A stretch of DNA of 64,000 nt. Origin: a virus. Within the stretch, counting starts at the first letter, position 1, and every line of letters starts with the position of its first letter. Under the pieces are notes generated by a model. That model was given only the letters and a program-made list of their open reading frames with translations. It had not been told where the DNA came from and made no database searches. Positions 15,922-25,503 of this stretch are shown here, in pieces. The position numbers and the translations under genes are program-made. The stretch covers positions 240,392 through 304,391 of IMG/VR virus record IMGVR_UViG_3300032236_001850, one strand, 5' to 3'.

Positions 15922-17585
15922 TGAAAATACTGAAGATTGAATGGAGAAATTTCTCCTCTTATGGTAATAGATTACAAACTTTAGAATTTCCTAACGAGGC
16001 TTGTCTTTTTCAAATTGTTGGTGAAAATGGAGCAGGAAAAACTACAATATCTCAGGTAATAGCATTTGCTCTTTATGGAAAGGTAGAGGGTAAGAAACTT
16101 GGTGATATTCCTAATAGAATAAATGGACATGCATGGGTTAGGATAGAATTTGAAAATAATGGTAAAATAATATCAGTGGAGAGAGGTCTGGAGCCTTCTG
16201 TTTTCTCCCTTTCTATAAATGGTATACCCTATGATCAAGCAGGAAATAGTAATGTTCAATCTTATCTTGCCGACGATTTAATAGGTATTCCTTATTATGT
16301 TTTTAATAATACAATATCCCTCTCAATAAATGATTTTAAATCTTTTGTGAAGATGTCACCTCAGGATAAAAGAGCCATTATAGATAAAATATTCGGGTTC
16401 AATATACTTAACCAAATGAGAGAATTATTAAAAGGAGAGATTAAAAAAATAAAGGAATCTTTGGACATTCTTTCAGGTAGCTTGGCTACTACTGAGTCAA
16501 CCATTAATAAATCGACCGAGGAAATGGAATTATTAATAGAACAGATGGATGAGGATATAAAGAATGAAATGAGTTTGCTTTCTGAATCATTGGAGAAATT
16601 TCAGAATTTACAAAAGCTTCATGCTGGTAAGATTACAGATTTCAAAGCAGAGGAATCAAAATTGGGTGATCTTATATACACATCAACAAAGGAACTTATA
16701 GAGATCAGAGGAAATATAGATACGTTAACAAATGGTCTAAAGTTATATGAGTCTGACATGTGTCCCACGTGCGAGAGCTCGCTCGAGGGGGAATTTCACA
16801 ATCATAAGAAATCAATCATGGAATCTGATTTGGATTCATCAAAAAATAAATTGGATGAAGCTGAAGGTGTGATGGTTAAGCTAAGAGAGAAAGAATCAGA
16901 AATGATAAAAACCAAATCTGATCTTAGCGATAAAAATAATAAGATCCAGCAAAAAATAAGCGAAATCCTTAGAGATATAAAACTATTGAATGATAGAAAA
17001 AATGATGCACAGGTAAAATCTCTAGAAAAAATTATAAAAAATCTGGAGGGCGAAAGAGATAGAATAAAAGAGGATGTTTTTAAATCTGCTGAAAAAAATG
17101 CTTGGATAAAAACTTTAGATGACATCTTAAGCGAGAAGGGTGTTAAGCAAATGGCTATAAAAACAATACTTCCCTCATTAAATTCCGAAATAATGGATCT
17201 ACTAGAGGCTCTCCATCTGGATTATCAGGTTATTTTTGACGAAGAATTCAAAGCTTCCATTTATCAGATGGGTATAGAAATACCTGTCCAGACTCTAAGT
17301 ACTGGTGAGATGAAAAAGGTTGATTTCGTGGTTCTTATCGCCATAATGAAACTGATGAAATTAAAATTTAGTTCGATAAATCTTTTGTTTCTTGATGAAT
17401 TATTCAGTTCTGTAGATCCTGATGGTGTAACATCAATACTTAGAATTCTACAAAAAAATTCTAGAGAGATGGGTCTTAATATATTCGTTATAAATCATGC
17501 TCCGATGCCACATGAAATATTCGATTGGAAAATAGATATTAAAAAGACAAATAGTTTTTCTTCTATGACGATAGATCAATTTTAA
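15921..17585 (+). CDS. Recombination ATPase subunit, Rad50/SbcC-like (T4 gp46)
   Basis: 554 residues. Walker A (GENGAGKTT) at ~34-42, long coiled coils on both sides of a zinc-hook CPTC near residue 283, then the ABC signature LSTGEMKKVDF and Walker B LLFLDELFSS. The final FVINHAP holds the H-loop. This is the architecture of SbcC/Rad50/gp46, partner of the upstream gp47 nuclease. The start codon is fixed by the TAATG overlap. Confidence 0.92.
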   Translation: MKILKIEWRNFSSYGNRLQTLEFPNEACLFQIVGENGAGKTTISQVIAFALYGKVEGKKLGDIPNRINGHAWVRIEFENNGKIISVERGLEPSVFSLSINGIPYDQAGNSNVQSYLADDLIGIPYYVFNNTISLSINDFKSFVKMSPQDKRAIIDKIFGFNILNQMRELLKGEIKKIKESLDILSGSLATTESTINKSTEEMELLIEQMDEDIKNEMSLLSESLEKFQNLQKLHAGKITDFKAEESKLGDLIYTSTKELIEIRGNIDTLTNGLKLYESDMCPTCESSLEGEFHNHKKSIMESDLDSSKNKLDEAEGVMVKLREKESEMIKTKSDLSDKNNKIQQKISEILRDIKLLNDRKNDAQVKSLEKIIKNLEGERDRIKEDVFKSAEKNAWIKTLDDILSEKGVKQMAIKTILPSLNSEIMDLLEALHLDYQVIFDEEFKASIYQMGIEIPVQTLSTGEMKKVDFVVLIAIMKLMKLKFSSINLLFLDELFSSVDPDGVTSILRILQKNSREMGLNIFVINHAPMPHEIFDWKIDIKKTNSFSSMTIDQF

Positions 17586-17600
17586 TAGGTTGATCTTTCG

Positions 17601-17608
17601 AATATATA
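17601..17608 (+). promoter_or_regulatory. Putative late promoter box (AATATATA variant)
   Basis: AATATATAGAATAAA 16 bases before the TTG start at 17624. The extended form TATATAGAATAAA recurs at 30111 and 31423. It separates gp46 from the neck/tail genes. Confidence 0.5.
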
Positions 17609-17623
17609 GAATAAAAAACTAAA

Positions 17624-18853
17624 TTGAGACCTAGACAATCAATAAGAGTAAATCCGGATCCCAAGGAGCTAAGTCCTAAACAGGAGAATGCACAAATAAA
17701 AAGCAATAAGGATCAAATTCCTGAGCTTATTAATGTTCCTGTTACTAGTTTTGAAATTCCTCCTTCCAACACCCAACAAAATATGCTTATAAAAAGCACA
17801 AAAAATAAGGTTGATGGAACTCAGGCTATTTCTATAGAGGACTTAAATGTTTTACCTTCTGAGACAAAACAGATGGGTATATTTGGTGTTGGTCTTCTTG
17901 CCCCTAGAACAAATATACCTAATGAATATCTAACAAATGTTGTTTCACCAAGAAATATACCTGTTGTTTCTAAAGTTACTACGAGCACTTATTTTTTTAT
18001 AATTTATGATAATCCAAATATAGCTAGAGTTACAATAGAAAGCACAGTTAAATCTTTTGCTGTTATAGAAACCCTAAATCCGTGTACAGTTAGAGATTGT
18101 TCGGAGATGCTTAGATTGCATTATACAAACATAACTGCCATATCGGAATCTGATTATCTTACTGGGTTCTTTGAGCATCCAACTTATTGTAATGATTCTG
18201 GGTATCCCTTACAGATAAGGTATGCAGAAATTCCTATTATTAAACAGAAAACTCCGGGAAGATTGGATAATATTCCTTTAGGATATCCTAATTTTGATAG
18301 CACACCCGATGGTGTCATAACAAGACAAGGTCCTGTTCCAACCCCTCCTTATACTAATTTTTCTTATTCTGGTAGTCCCAATGAATACATATCATATCCA
18401 GGTGCTACTAGTTCAGGATCTACAATCTATGTTTCGAGTACAATTGGATTAACTGCTGGTATGTACTTAACTATAACAACCCAAGGTGTAGGGACGCTTA
18501 GTCCAAATACTAAGGTCATTAGTGTTTTGGATATTGGAAGATTTACAGTTAGTCCATCACCGCTTGTTCAACTTAGTGGAAAAAATAACGTTGTTACTGG
18601 GATCCTTCCTGCAAAAATAATACCGGGGGGAACGGTTCAATTTTCAGATACTAGTGTTAGAAACCCTTGGCAATTTGCTCCAACCGGATGGAAATGGACT
18701 TTTGGCCCTAGTGCTTCACCTACTGGTAGTACTGGAAGAAATCCACTTGTTACGTACGGAGCAACTGGTATCTATAGTGTTACGCTGACTGCATCTAATC
18801 AATCTGGTGCTACAACAAAAACAAAAACAAATTTTATAATAGTAACAAATTAA
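17624..18853 (+). CDS. Structural protein with C-terminal PKD/Ig-like domain
   Basis: 409 residues from a TTG start; the TTG is supported by a promoter box just upstream, but ATG at ~17786 is possible. Residues ~1-60 are disordered; ~80-210 form a globular part without a known family; ~250-310 is beta-rich Gly/Ser/Thr sequence; ~330-409 reads as a PKD domain (VQFSDTS ... WKWTFG ... YGATGIYSVTLTASNQSG). PKD/Ig-like domains decorate phage heads, necks and tails and bind carbohydrate weakly. Lying directly before the gp15-like gene, it is probably a virion neck or tail decoration protein. Confidence 0.6.
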   Translation: MRPRQSIRVNPDPKELSPKQENAQIKSNKDQIPELINVPVTSFEIPPSNTQQNMLIKSTKNKVDGTQAISIEDLNVLPSETKQMGIFGVGLLAPRTNIPNEYLTNVVSPRNIPVVSKVTTSTYFFIIYDNPNIARVTIESTVKSFAVIETLNPCTVRDCSEMLRLHYTNITAISESDYLTGFFEHPTYCNDSGYPLQIRYAEIPIIKQKTPGRLDNIPLGYPNFDSTPDGVITRQGPVPTPPYTNFSYSGSPNEYISYPGATSSGSTIYVSSTIGLTAGMYLTITTQGVGTLSPNTKVISVLDIGRFTVSPSPLVQLSGKNNVVTGILPAKIIPGGTVQFSDTSVRNPWQFAPTGWKWTFGPSASPTGSTGRNPLVTYGATGIYSVTLTASNQSGATTKTKTNFIIVTN

Positions 18854-18854
18854 T

Positions 18855-19601
18855 ATGTCTGGATTTTTAGAAAAGTTTAATATGGATGATGTGTATTTAA
18901 GAAACCTTATAATAGGTTTACTTAGATCGCTAAATGATAAAGTTACTTATTTCCAAGTGAATGATCAGCAGGAAAAAATAGAGGTTTATGTTCCTTTCTT
19001 TTTCTCGCTTACCGGGGATGAAGCTTTTTTGGAAGATTCTTTCATAGAATATCAAAATTGTGTAACAGATCTTCCTCACGCCGAAGGAAATTATGATATT
19101 CTACCTAGAGGTGTGGTTTCTTATCAGTCAAGTTCAATTGATGCTCAAGCATTAACTAATAAATATGTTAGAATGTCTTATGCTGTTGAAGATGTTAAGG
19201 GTGAAATGAAAACATTGTCTGCACATACCACATCAATACCACTAAACATTACGTTTAACGTAGCTATGAAAATAGATACACTCCTTGATTCATTTAAGAT
19301 GTATCAGAGTGTAATTAGAACTTTCTATAAAACTTATGGTTATAGTTTTGAATTTGAAGGTATGAGAATACCAGTTACTGTTGGATTTCCTGAGGAATAT
19401 GAGTCTACAAAACAATATGAGTTTACTTACCAAAATGAGGAACCAATAACTTTTAACTTTTCAATAGCTCTTGAAACTTATTTTCCTGATAAGGATCTAT
19501 CAACCGAAAGATTCAGAGGTAATCTTATGCAGGCTGGGCTTAAAGCTAAACAAGTAATATCTAAAAATACAAATCCACCTAATAACAGGGAGATACTATA
19601 A
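18855..19601 (+). CDS. Tail sheath stabiliser/completion protein (T4 gp15-like)
   Basis: 248 residues versus 272 in T4 gp15. The layout agrees with gp15: a beta-strand pair near the start (KIEVYVPFFFS), ILPRGVVSYQSSS, then FNVAMKIDTLLDSFKMYQSVIRTFY in the position of gp15's central helix, and a final ITFNFSIALETYFPD strand. Gene order (before gp14-like, gp16, gp17, gp18, gp19) also fits the T4 13-19 block. It would cap the tail at the head-proximal end. The identification rests on remembered family pattern and synteny. Confidence 0.62.
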   Translation: MSGFLEKFNMDDVYLRNLIIGLLRSLNDKVTYFQVNDQQEKIEVYVPFFFSLTGDEAFLEDSFIEYQNCVTDLPHAEGNYDILPRGVVSYQSSSIDAQALTNKYVRMSYAVEDVKGEMKTLSAHTTSIPLNITFNVAMKIDTLLDSFKMYQSVIRTFYKTYGYSFEFEGMRIPVTVGFPEEYESTKQYEFTYQNEEPITFNFSIALETYFPDKDLSTERFRGNLMQAGLKAKQVISKNTNPPNNREIL

Positions 19602-19614
19602 AAAAATTAAAAAC

Positions 19615-19905
19615 ATGGCAATAGACGATAGAATATTATCTATAGAAAATAGAATAATAGACGGAAGTGACAGTAAAACGAGAGACCAATTATATTTTAT
19701 TGGTACTGGTGATGATTACGTTAGAAAAACTGATACCATAGAAATTATGACTGCTAAGTCGTCGGGGAATTTTTATTCCAATCCAAATCCAGTGGGTAAA
19801 GATTTTAGTGATATATTAGACGGCGGAGATTCGAGAAAAGGTGCATCACAATTTATTGCTCCTATAATCGGTGGGGTATTTCCAACAAGAAGAAGTGGGA
19901 TATAA
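19615..19905 (+). CDS. Small hypothetical protein in neck/tail operon
   Basis: 96 residues, with no recognised domain. Short N-terminal helix (DDRILSIENRII), then Gly/Ser/Asn-rich sequence ending in PIIGGVFPTRRSGI. It is co-directional and 13 bases after the gp15-like gene. Probably a minor structural or assembly protein by position only. Confidence 0.5.
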   Translation: MAIDDRILSIENRIIDGSDSKTRDQLYFIGTGDDYVRKTDTIEIMTAKSSGNFYSNPNPVGKDFSDILDGGDSRKGASQFIAPIIGGVFPTRRSGI

Positions 19906-19949
19906 TTGAAACAATAACAGCTAATATTAGTATAAATTAAAAAATAAAA

Positions 19950-20222
19950 ATGAGTCAAGAAATTAAACTAAGCGATGAGCTATTATTAGAGGTCCAAACA
20001 TTAAAGGACGAACTTACCGAAAATGTTGTAAAAATTGGTAGGTTGAATGTTCAGGTTTCTTTCTATGAAAGGGATTTGAAATTAATGAATCAGGAGCTTG
20101 AATACCTTTATGAGGAAGCTGCTAAGATAAATATCAGAGAAGAGGAATTACAAGCTAAAGTTGTTGCTGAACACGGTGAAGGAAAACTGGATCTCATCAG
20201 CGGGATATACAGAAAAGAGTAA
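19950..20222 (+). CDS. Small coiled-coil hypothetical protein
   Basis: 90 residues, almost entirely heptad-like helix with Leu/Ile/Val at regular spacing and strong charge (LSDELLLEVQTLKDELTEN onward). Likely a short coiled-coil dimer. It is the last gene before the terminator at 20241. No family recognised. Confidence 0.5.
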   Translation: MSQEIKLSDELLLEVQTLKDELTENVVKIGRLNVQVSFYERDLKLMNQELEYLYEEAAKINIREEELQAKVVAEHGEGKLDLISGIYRKE

Positions 20223-20240
20223 TTCTCACAAAACAGGTTT

Positions 20241-20270
20241 AAAAGAGGATCCATTGGATCCTCTTTTTTT
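20241..20270 (+). terminator. Rho-independent terminator
   Basis: 12-bp perfect stem AAAAGAGGATCC / GGATCCTCTTTT with a 3-base loop and T tract, after the coiled-coil gene and just before a GATATATA box. Confidence 0.88.
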
Positions 20271-20291
20271 GTTTATAGTCTAACATTTTTT

Positions 20292-20299
20292 GATATATA
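20292..20299 (+). promoter_or_regulatory. Putative late promoter box GATATATA
   Basis: TTTTTTGATATATAATAAAA, 19 bases upstream of the ATG at 20319 and immediately after a terminator, so it starts a new unit (gp14-like, terminase). Confidence 0.65.
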
Positions 20300-20318
20300 A
20301 TAAAAAGTATAAACAAGA

Positions 20319-22811
20319 ATGAGTTTTTACCCAGAAAATAGATTTCCTAAGAAAGGTACTCCCGTATACAATACTGAGGGTGAACAATACGATATTTCCG
20401 ATCCTAGATATGCATATCATGATGGACTTCAGAATACTGATAAAGTTCTTGAATCTTCGGTTGATAATATATTTAGCACTGAAGGTGGTGCAATGGCAAG
20501 AGCTAAACAAATAGGCTGTGGAGGATTTCACGAGGTTATTGTAAACGGCAATAAGATGTATATGCCATGCGAAAGCCCGGAGTATTATGGTTTAAGAATA
20601 GAGCAACTTGAAAGTGCCTTAAACTTCACCTATATAGGTAGTTACAGGGTATTAACATGGGATAAACCATTTGAAAATGTTACAAAGTTTAAAGGATGGA
20701 TAATAGATACTGTTTACTCCAATAATAATGGATCTATACTCGATTCCAATGATATAGCCATAGATTTTAGATATAGCATAGATGGAAAGACATGGTCGTT
20801 ATGGACAAATGTTGGTACAGCATTAAATGGATTAACAAACGATTTTTCTGATATATTCGTAATAAATCTTGATCCCTCTAATAAATTCTATCCGGAATTT
20901 AGATTCACCTCCGTTCTGATTGGTCCCGATGGCGGAATAATTTATAATAGTAACGAACCAATAGATCCATCCATAGTAATAGTTAGTTTTGATTTGGATC
21001 TTGAATTTGGTGATAGTCCAGAGAAAGTTCAAATTAAACCCGCACCTGTGTGTTCTGCTGAGATATCTAATCGCCCTGTTGTTTTTTCTGATTGCGGATT
21101 TACTTTCAAACCTTATGCTGTTAATAAAGCTCTAAACATATATCAAGATTTAAGTCTTATGGTTAATAAAATGTTTGGACTGGATGCAAACTATTATTCT
21201 GTTCAACCACAGGCTAGAGGTAGGGATGTTGTTCTTAGAGAATATACGCTGTTTAATGTTGTTGCTGAGAAGTGTGTTAAATTGATGGTAAATCAAAATC
21301 AGTTTCCTGATAATAAAATCAATTTTGATCCATTCGGATTAAATTATGAGGATCCTTTTGAGGTTCAAATGGATAAAAGATATTTTGAATCTATCTTTGG
21401 TAAAGGATCTCAACCAAGAAAAAGAGATATTATATACTTCCCAATAACGAATAGGATATATGAAATAAATTCAACATATTTGTTTAGAGATTTCATGAAT
21501 GCGCCAGTTTATTTTAAAATGGAGCTTAAGAAATATAATCCTAAGAGCAATACTTATTTCAGAGATCCGGCTCACAAGGAGGAACTTGATGGTATTAGCC
21601 TAACTACTAATGATCTTTTTGGTGCTGAAGTTGAGAGTGAGGAATTAAAATTTGCTAATCCTCAACAATATGCAACAACAATAACACAGATGTCTCAGGA
21701 TCCTATAAGATCATATGTTTACAAGGATCTACAAATAATAGGATACGATCTTAATAATAATTGGACAATAGTATTTAATGATTATTATGATCTCTATGCA
21801 GCTTTTACCGATGATTCTGATTTTACCTATGATCCAAGACAATACAGACAAGCAATAAGATATAAGCTTCTTCCTAAAATAAGCATAGGTGAGGAACTAG
21901 CTTTTACTTCTTGGTTTAATATAAGAAATCTTTATAATAATCAGCAGTTATTGAAAAAACCATACCCTGTAATAAATGTTACCTTGGAATCTCATGATGA
22001 TAATTATCTAACTTTTAATTCGTATCCAAGGAAGCATAATCTTCATAGATGGGAATCCTATAGTACAAATCCGGAGGGCTATGTTGCAATAAAAGGTGAT
22101 GCTACACACAGTGGTGGATATCAGGTTGAATTGGTATTGGATGAATATAGATTTACTGTTATAAATAAATCTCAGAATTTTTCATTACAACCAACAACCT
22201 GGAGAATGCAAAAAGCACAATCTAGAAATTTAATAAGTGGTCTATATCAAGATCAGAATGGCGATACTAAAGGATTTAGAGCTGATATAATACATTCCGG
22301 AATTATTGACGAATTAACAAATCAATTTTTAGAAACAGGTAGTCTTGTTGTCAGATTTAATGATCTTATAATCAATTCTACTCTTCAGTTTGTTCCTCAA
22401 ATTGATGAATGGTATGGTATAGTTATAAATTTCTCCAATGTCTATAAACAAATATCGTCTATAATTTGGGGAATGACTTATGATCCAACAAATAGTTCAC
22501 CTGACCAATCTAGCAAATTACAGAAGCTTCACGAGGATTCTAGAATGTTTACTGATCATATAGTTTTTAATGCTCCTTCAGATATAGTAACTGATAAATT
22601 CAGTCCATATTACGGAACGGATAATAATTCGTATAAAATATACACTGGACCAATATACCTTAGTAATATTAGATTATTCAAAAATATGATAGATATAGAT
22701 AACCAGTCAACTGTGCTTAATCAAAATATAGTTAGAGATTCACAGTTAGCACATATAATAGATAATGCTAAACCATTGCTAAATATACCAAAATTTGCAA
22801 GAAATAAATAA
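20319..22811 (+). CDS. Neck protein with T4 gp14-like segment and lectin/LamG-like C-terminal region
   Basis: 830 residues, over three times T4 gp14 (256). Residues ~345-395 (FESIFGKGSQPRKRDIIYFP, then ITNRIYEIN) closely match the T4 gp14 segment with KEPKEGDLIYFP and FEIN, including spacing; the following E-rich stretch also agrees. Residues ~75-230 are beta-rich and ~575-720 look like a concanavalin/LamG sandwich (YVAIKGDATHSGGYQVELVL ... WYGIVINFSN). It lies between gp15-like and gp16 genes, the right place for neck genes. Likely a head-tail connector protein carrying an added carbohydrate-binding domain. Confidence 0.6.
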   Translation: MSFYPENRFPKKGTPVYNTEGEQYDISDPRYAYHDGLQNTDKVLESSVDNIFSTEGGAMARAKQIGCGGFHEVIVNGNKMYMPCESPEYYGLRIEQLESALNFTYIGSYRVLTWDKPFENVTKFKGWIIDTVYSNNNGSILDSNDIAIDFRYSIDGKTWSLWTNVGTALNGLTNDFSDIFVINLDPSNKFYPEFRFTSVLIGPDGGIIYNSNEPIDPSIVIVSFDLDLEFGDSPEKVQIKPAPVCSAEISNRPVVFSDCGFTFKPYAVNKALNIYQDLSLMVNKMFGLDANYYSVQPQARGRDVVLREYTLFNVVAEKCVKLMVNQNQFPDNKINFDPFGLNYEDPFEVQMDKRYFESIFGKGSQPRKRDIIYFPITNRIYEINSTYLFRDFMNAPVYFKMELKKYNPKSNTYFRDPAHKEELDGISLTTNDLFGAEVESEELKFANPQQYATTITQMSQDPIRSYVYKDLQIIGYDLNNNWTIVFNDYYDLYAAFTDDSDFTYDPRQYRQAIRYKLLPKISIGEELAFTSWFNIRNLYNNQQLLKKPYPVINVTLESHDDNYLTFNSYPRKHNLHRWESYSTNPEGYVAIKGDATHSGGYQVELVLDEYRFTVINKSQNFSLQPTTWRMQKAQSRNLISGLYQDQNGDTKGFRADIIHSGIIDELTNQFLETGSLVVRFNDLIINSTLQFVPQIDEWYGIVINFSNVYKQISSIIWGMTYDPTNSSPDQSSKLQKLHEDSRMFTDHIVFNAPSDIVTDKFSPYYGTDNNSYKIYTGPIYLSNIRLFKNMIDIDNQSTVLNQNIVRDSQLAHIIDNAKPLLNIPKFARNK

Positions 22812-22814
22812 ATT

Positions 22815-23612
22815 ATGCCAAGAAGAAAACCAAAACCGGAGAAAGTAATAGAGGAAAGAATAAAACAAAATCTTGATTCTATATTAATGGACGAGGGATT
22901 TAATGCTTCATTCACTGCAGATTCTTTAGATCTACCAAGAATAAAAACAACAGATCTTATGGATTTTGCAGGAGCTCAGTCTTCTGCAGCTTCTGATGCT
23001 AAAGTTTTAATGGATTCACTAGCTGAATTTTATGTTGATTTATCAACTGAGAATCAATCAGCTTTTCATGTCGAGCAGAAGAAAAAAATGGACACGATGA
23101 ATGTTTCTGCCATGATGTTTCAACTAAAAACAGCACAACACACAATAACAAAGATTCTTGAGGAAATAGATCTTGGTAATACTAATCCAAGATTATTTGA
23201 GGTTTTAGCTCAAATGCAATCCCAGATAATGCAGATGCCTAAGGACTATCAGGCTTACCTCGAAAAGATGGAACAAAATTATAAGAAATCTAGAATTGAG
23301 ATAGACGAGAAGAAACAATCCAATAGTGTTGTTATGAGTCAAGATTCCAATAGTGATTCATACAGTAGTCAATCTTCATCTGTTACTGAAAATGGCGGAA
23401 TAAAATCAAGAGGAACTAGAGGTATAATGGAGGGTCTTAGGGATATAATAGGATCTGAGGTTGTTGATATCACGCCAGAGATAGTTGAACCAAATGCAGT
23501 AGTGAACGCTAAACATAAAAAAGTAATGGACCTTGATAATCCAAATGTTTCAAGAATTGATAACGATTCCGATGATTCGGATGGATTTATTATAGAGGAT
23601 GATCTTTATTAA
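22815..23612 (+). CDS. Small terminase subunit (T4 gp16-like)
   Basis: 265 residues. The central helical pair (SDAKVLMDSLAEFYVDL ... LFEVLAQMQSQIMQMPKDY) corresponds to the oligomerisation helices of T4 gp16, including the E-V-x-A-x-M-x-x-Q-(I/M) pattern. A basic N-terminus (PRRKPKPEK) may contact DNA, and a Ser/Asp-rich C-terminal tail is an addition to the 164-residue T4 protein. It lies 2 bases before the large terminase. It would recognise DNA and regulate the gp17 motor. Confidence 0.72.
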   Translation: MPRRKPKPEKVIEERIKQNLDSILMDEGFNASFTADSLDLPRIKTTDLMDFAGAQSSAASDAKVLMDSLAEFYVDLSTENQSAFHVEQKKKMDTMNVSAMMFQLKTAQHTITKILEEIDLGNTNPRLFEVLAQMQSQIMQMPKDYQAYLEKMEQNYKKSRIEIDEKKQSNSVVMSQDSNSDSYSSQSSSVTENGGIKSRGTRGIMEGLRDIIGSEVVDITPEIVEPNAVVNAKHKKVMDLDNPNVSRIDNDSDDSDGFIIEDDLY

Positions 23613-23614
23613 TA

Positions 23615-25441
23615 ATGGGTGAATTAATACAAAAGAAACAAGAACAGATAGAAACCTCTCTGTGGAACACCGAGAGAGTAAATGAGCTTCTTAGAAGAAT
23701 AGATGAGGAGGGATTGGACTACAAAGATGTGGATAATCCTTTTTATGAACAAGATCCGGAATTAAAAAAACCTAGTCTTCAGTGGGAATATACTAGGGAG
23801 GAGGTTTTTGAGATGAAGAAGTGTGCAGAAGACGTCTCATATTTTGCAAAATATTGCAAAGTTATGACGGACGTTGGATTGGAATATATTCATCTTAGAG
23901 ATTATCAGGAATCTGTTCTTAGAGAATATCAATCAAATAGATTCAACATATTTTTAGCTCCAAGACAGGTTGGTAAATCTATAACGTCTTCTATAATATT
24001 AGTTTGGTATCTCCTTTTTAACCATGATAAAAATGCGATGATCCTTGCTAACGTCGGTGACACTGCGGAGGAGTTAATGGATAAGATAAAATCCATAATC
24101 AAAGGGCTTCCATTTTTTCTTAAACCTGGAATGATTATTAATAATGTGATGTCAATGCGTTTCGATAACGGATGTAGGGTATTAGCTAAAACAACCACGA
24201 AAACATCTGGTATTGGTTTTACCATTCACTTTCTATACATGGACGAGTTTGCACACATTAATGAAAACTTCATGGAAGCTTTCTTCAGATCAACCTATCC
24301 AACTGTATCTTCTTCCAAGGTTTCACGTATTATAATTACGTCAACCCCAAACGGGATGAATAAATTCTATGAGCTTTACCAGGGTGCATTAGATGGTGAC
24401 AACAGTTTCAATCCGATAAGGGTTGACTGGTGGCAAGTACCTGGTAGAGATGAAGCTTGGAAACAAAGAGAAATTGGTAACCTTGGTAGTGAGGAGTTGT
24501 TCAACCAGGAGTATGGTAACCAGTTTTTAAGTTCATCCAGTTTATTATTAGGATCGGACGAACTAAAAAGAATCAAGAAAAACGAGACTGAATATGAATG
24601 GAAGGAAATAAGTGAACTGCATAATAATAATATAAATTATGAAAACTTCAGATGGCATCCTAAATTCGATATTGATAAGTGTGATGAACCAGGCAAAAAG
24701 TTCGTTCTGTCTATAGATCTTAGTGGTGGTGGAAAGGGAGATTTTACAGTTATTAATATATTTAAAGTTACACCTCTTCCCAAAGTTATTATAGAAAAGA
24801 TGACCGAATATGAGGATGAATCTGATTTCTTTGGATTGATTCAGGTTGGTGTGTTCAGAGACAATGAGATAAAACTAGAGGATGTTGTTAAGCTTCTTCA
24901 GATATTGTGCGAGAATGTATTCACTGTGGATAGGGTTAAAATAGCCCTTGAGATGAATTTTAAAGGTGAGCTTCTTTATGATAAATTAATATCTAGAGAT
25001 GAATTTTTCGATGAAATGTTTCTTTTTACTAAACACACGGAGAGCGCAAGAACTCTAAAACCAGGCATAAAATACAACGAAAAAAACAAAATGAAATATT
25101 GTGAGTTGTTAAGAAGCTTGATAAGGGAAAACAGAATACTGGTAAATGAAAAGAAATGGACAATTCCTGAATTATTTACTTTTGGTTTAAATAACAGAGG
25201 AACTTATTCCAGTCAGAGTGGACATGATGACGTTGCGATGACTCTAGTTAATCTTCCTGGTTTATTGGATGGATACGATTTCAATCACATGGTCGGTGAG
25301 GTGTTTGATGAAATGGTGGACAGTCCCTATAGGGATATAATAATTAGAAAACTTGAAGGTGATCAGATTTTTGATGAGGATAGGAAGGGACCTTCGACCA
25401 AGGAAGGTAAATCATATAGTGACTTCAATAACTTAATGTAG
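23615..25441 (+). CDS. Large terminase subunit (T4 gp17-like packaging ATPase-nuclease)
   Basis: 608 residues, equal to T4 gp17 (610). Walker A is APRQVGKS at 115-122, Walker B/catalytic Glu FLYMDEF near 207-212, and the coupling motif IIITSTPNG follows. The C-terminal RNase H-fold nuclease shows VLSIDLSGGGKGDFTVI and GHDDVAMTL with the conserved acids. It powers DNA translocation into the prohead and makes the packaging cuts. Confidence 0.95.
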   Translation: MGELIQKKQEQIETSLWNTERVNELLRRIDEEGLDYKDVDNPFYEQDPELKKPSLQWEYTREEVFEMKKCAEDVSYFAKYCKVMTDVGLEYIHLRDYQESVLREYQSNRFNIFLAPRQVGKSITSSIILVWYLLFNHDKNAMILANVGDTAEELMDKIKSIIKGLPFFLKPGMIINNVMSMRFDNGCRVLAKTTTKTSGIGFTIHFLYMDEFAHINENFMEAFFRSTYPTVSSSKVSRIIITSTPNGMNKFYELYQGALDGDNSFNPIRVDWWQVPGRDEAWKQREIGNLGSEELFNQEYGNQFLSSSSLLLGSDELKRIKKNETEYEWKEISELHNNNINYENFRWHPKFDIDKCDEPGKKFVLSIDLSGGGKGDFTVINIFKVTPLPKVIIEKMTEYEDESDFFGLIQVGVFRDNEIKLEDVVKLLQILCENVFTVDRVKIALEMNFKGELLYDKLISRDEFFDEMFLFTKHTESARTLKPGIKYNEKNKMKYCELLRSLIRENRILVNEKKWTIPELFTFGLNNRGTYSSQSGHDDVAMTLVNLPGLLDGYDFNHMVGEVFDEMVDSPYRDIIIRKLEGDQIFDEDRKGPSTKEGKSYSDFNNLM

Positions 25442-25466
25442 CATCAATAATTCTTATTTCTTTTTT

Positions 25467-25474
25467 GATATATA
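25467..25474 (+). promoter_or_regulatory. Putative late promoter box GATATATA
   Basis: TTTTTTGATATATAG, 29 bases before the sheath ATG at 25504, in the gap after the terminase gene. Confidence 0.65.
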
Positions 25475-25503
25475 GTACAGAAGTAAAAATATATTGAAAA
25501 ATA

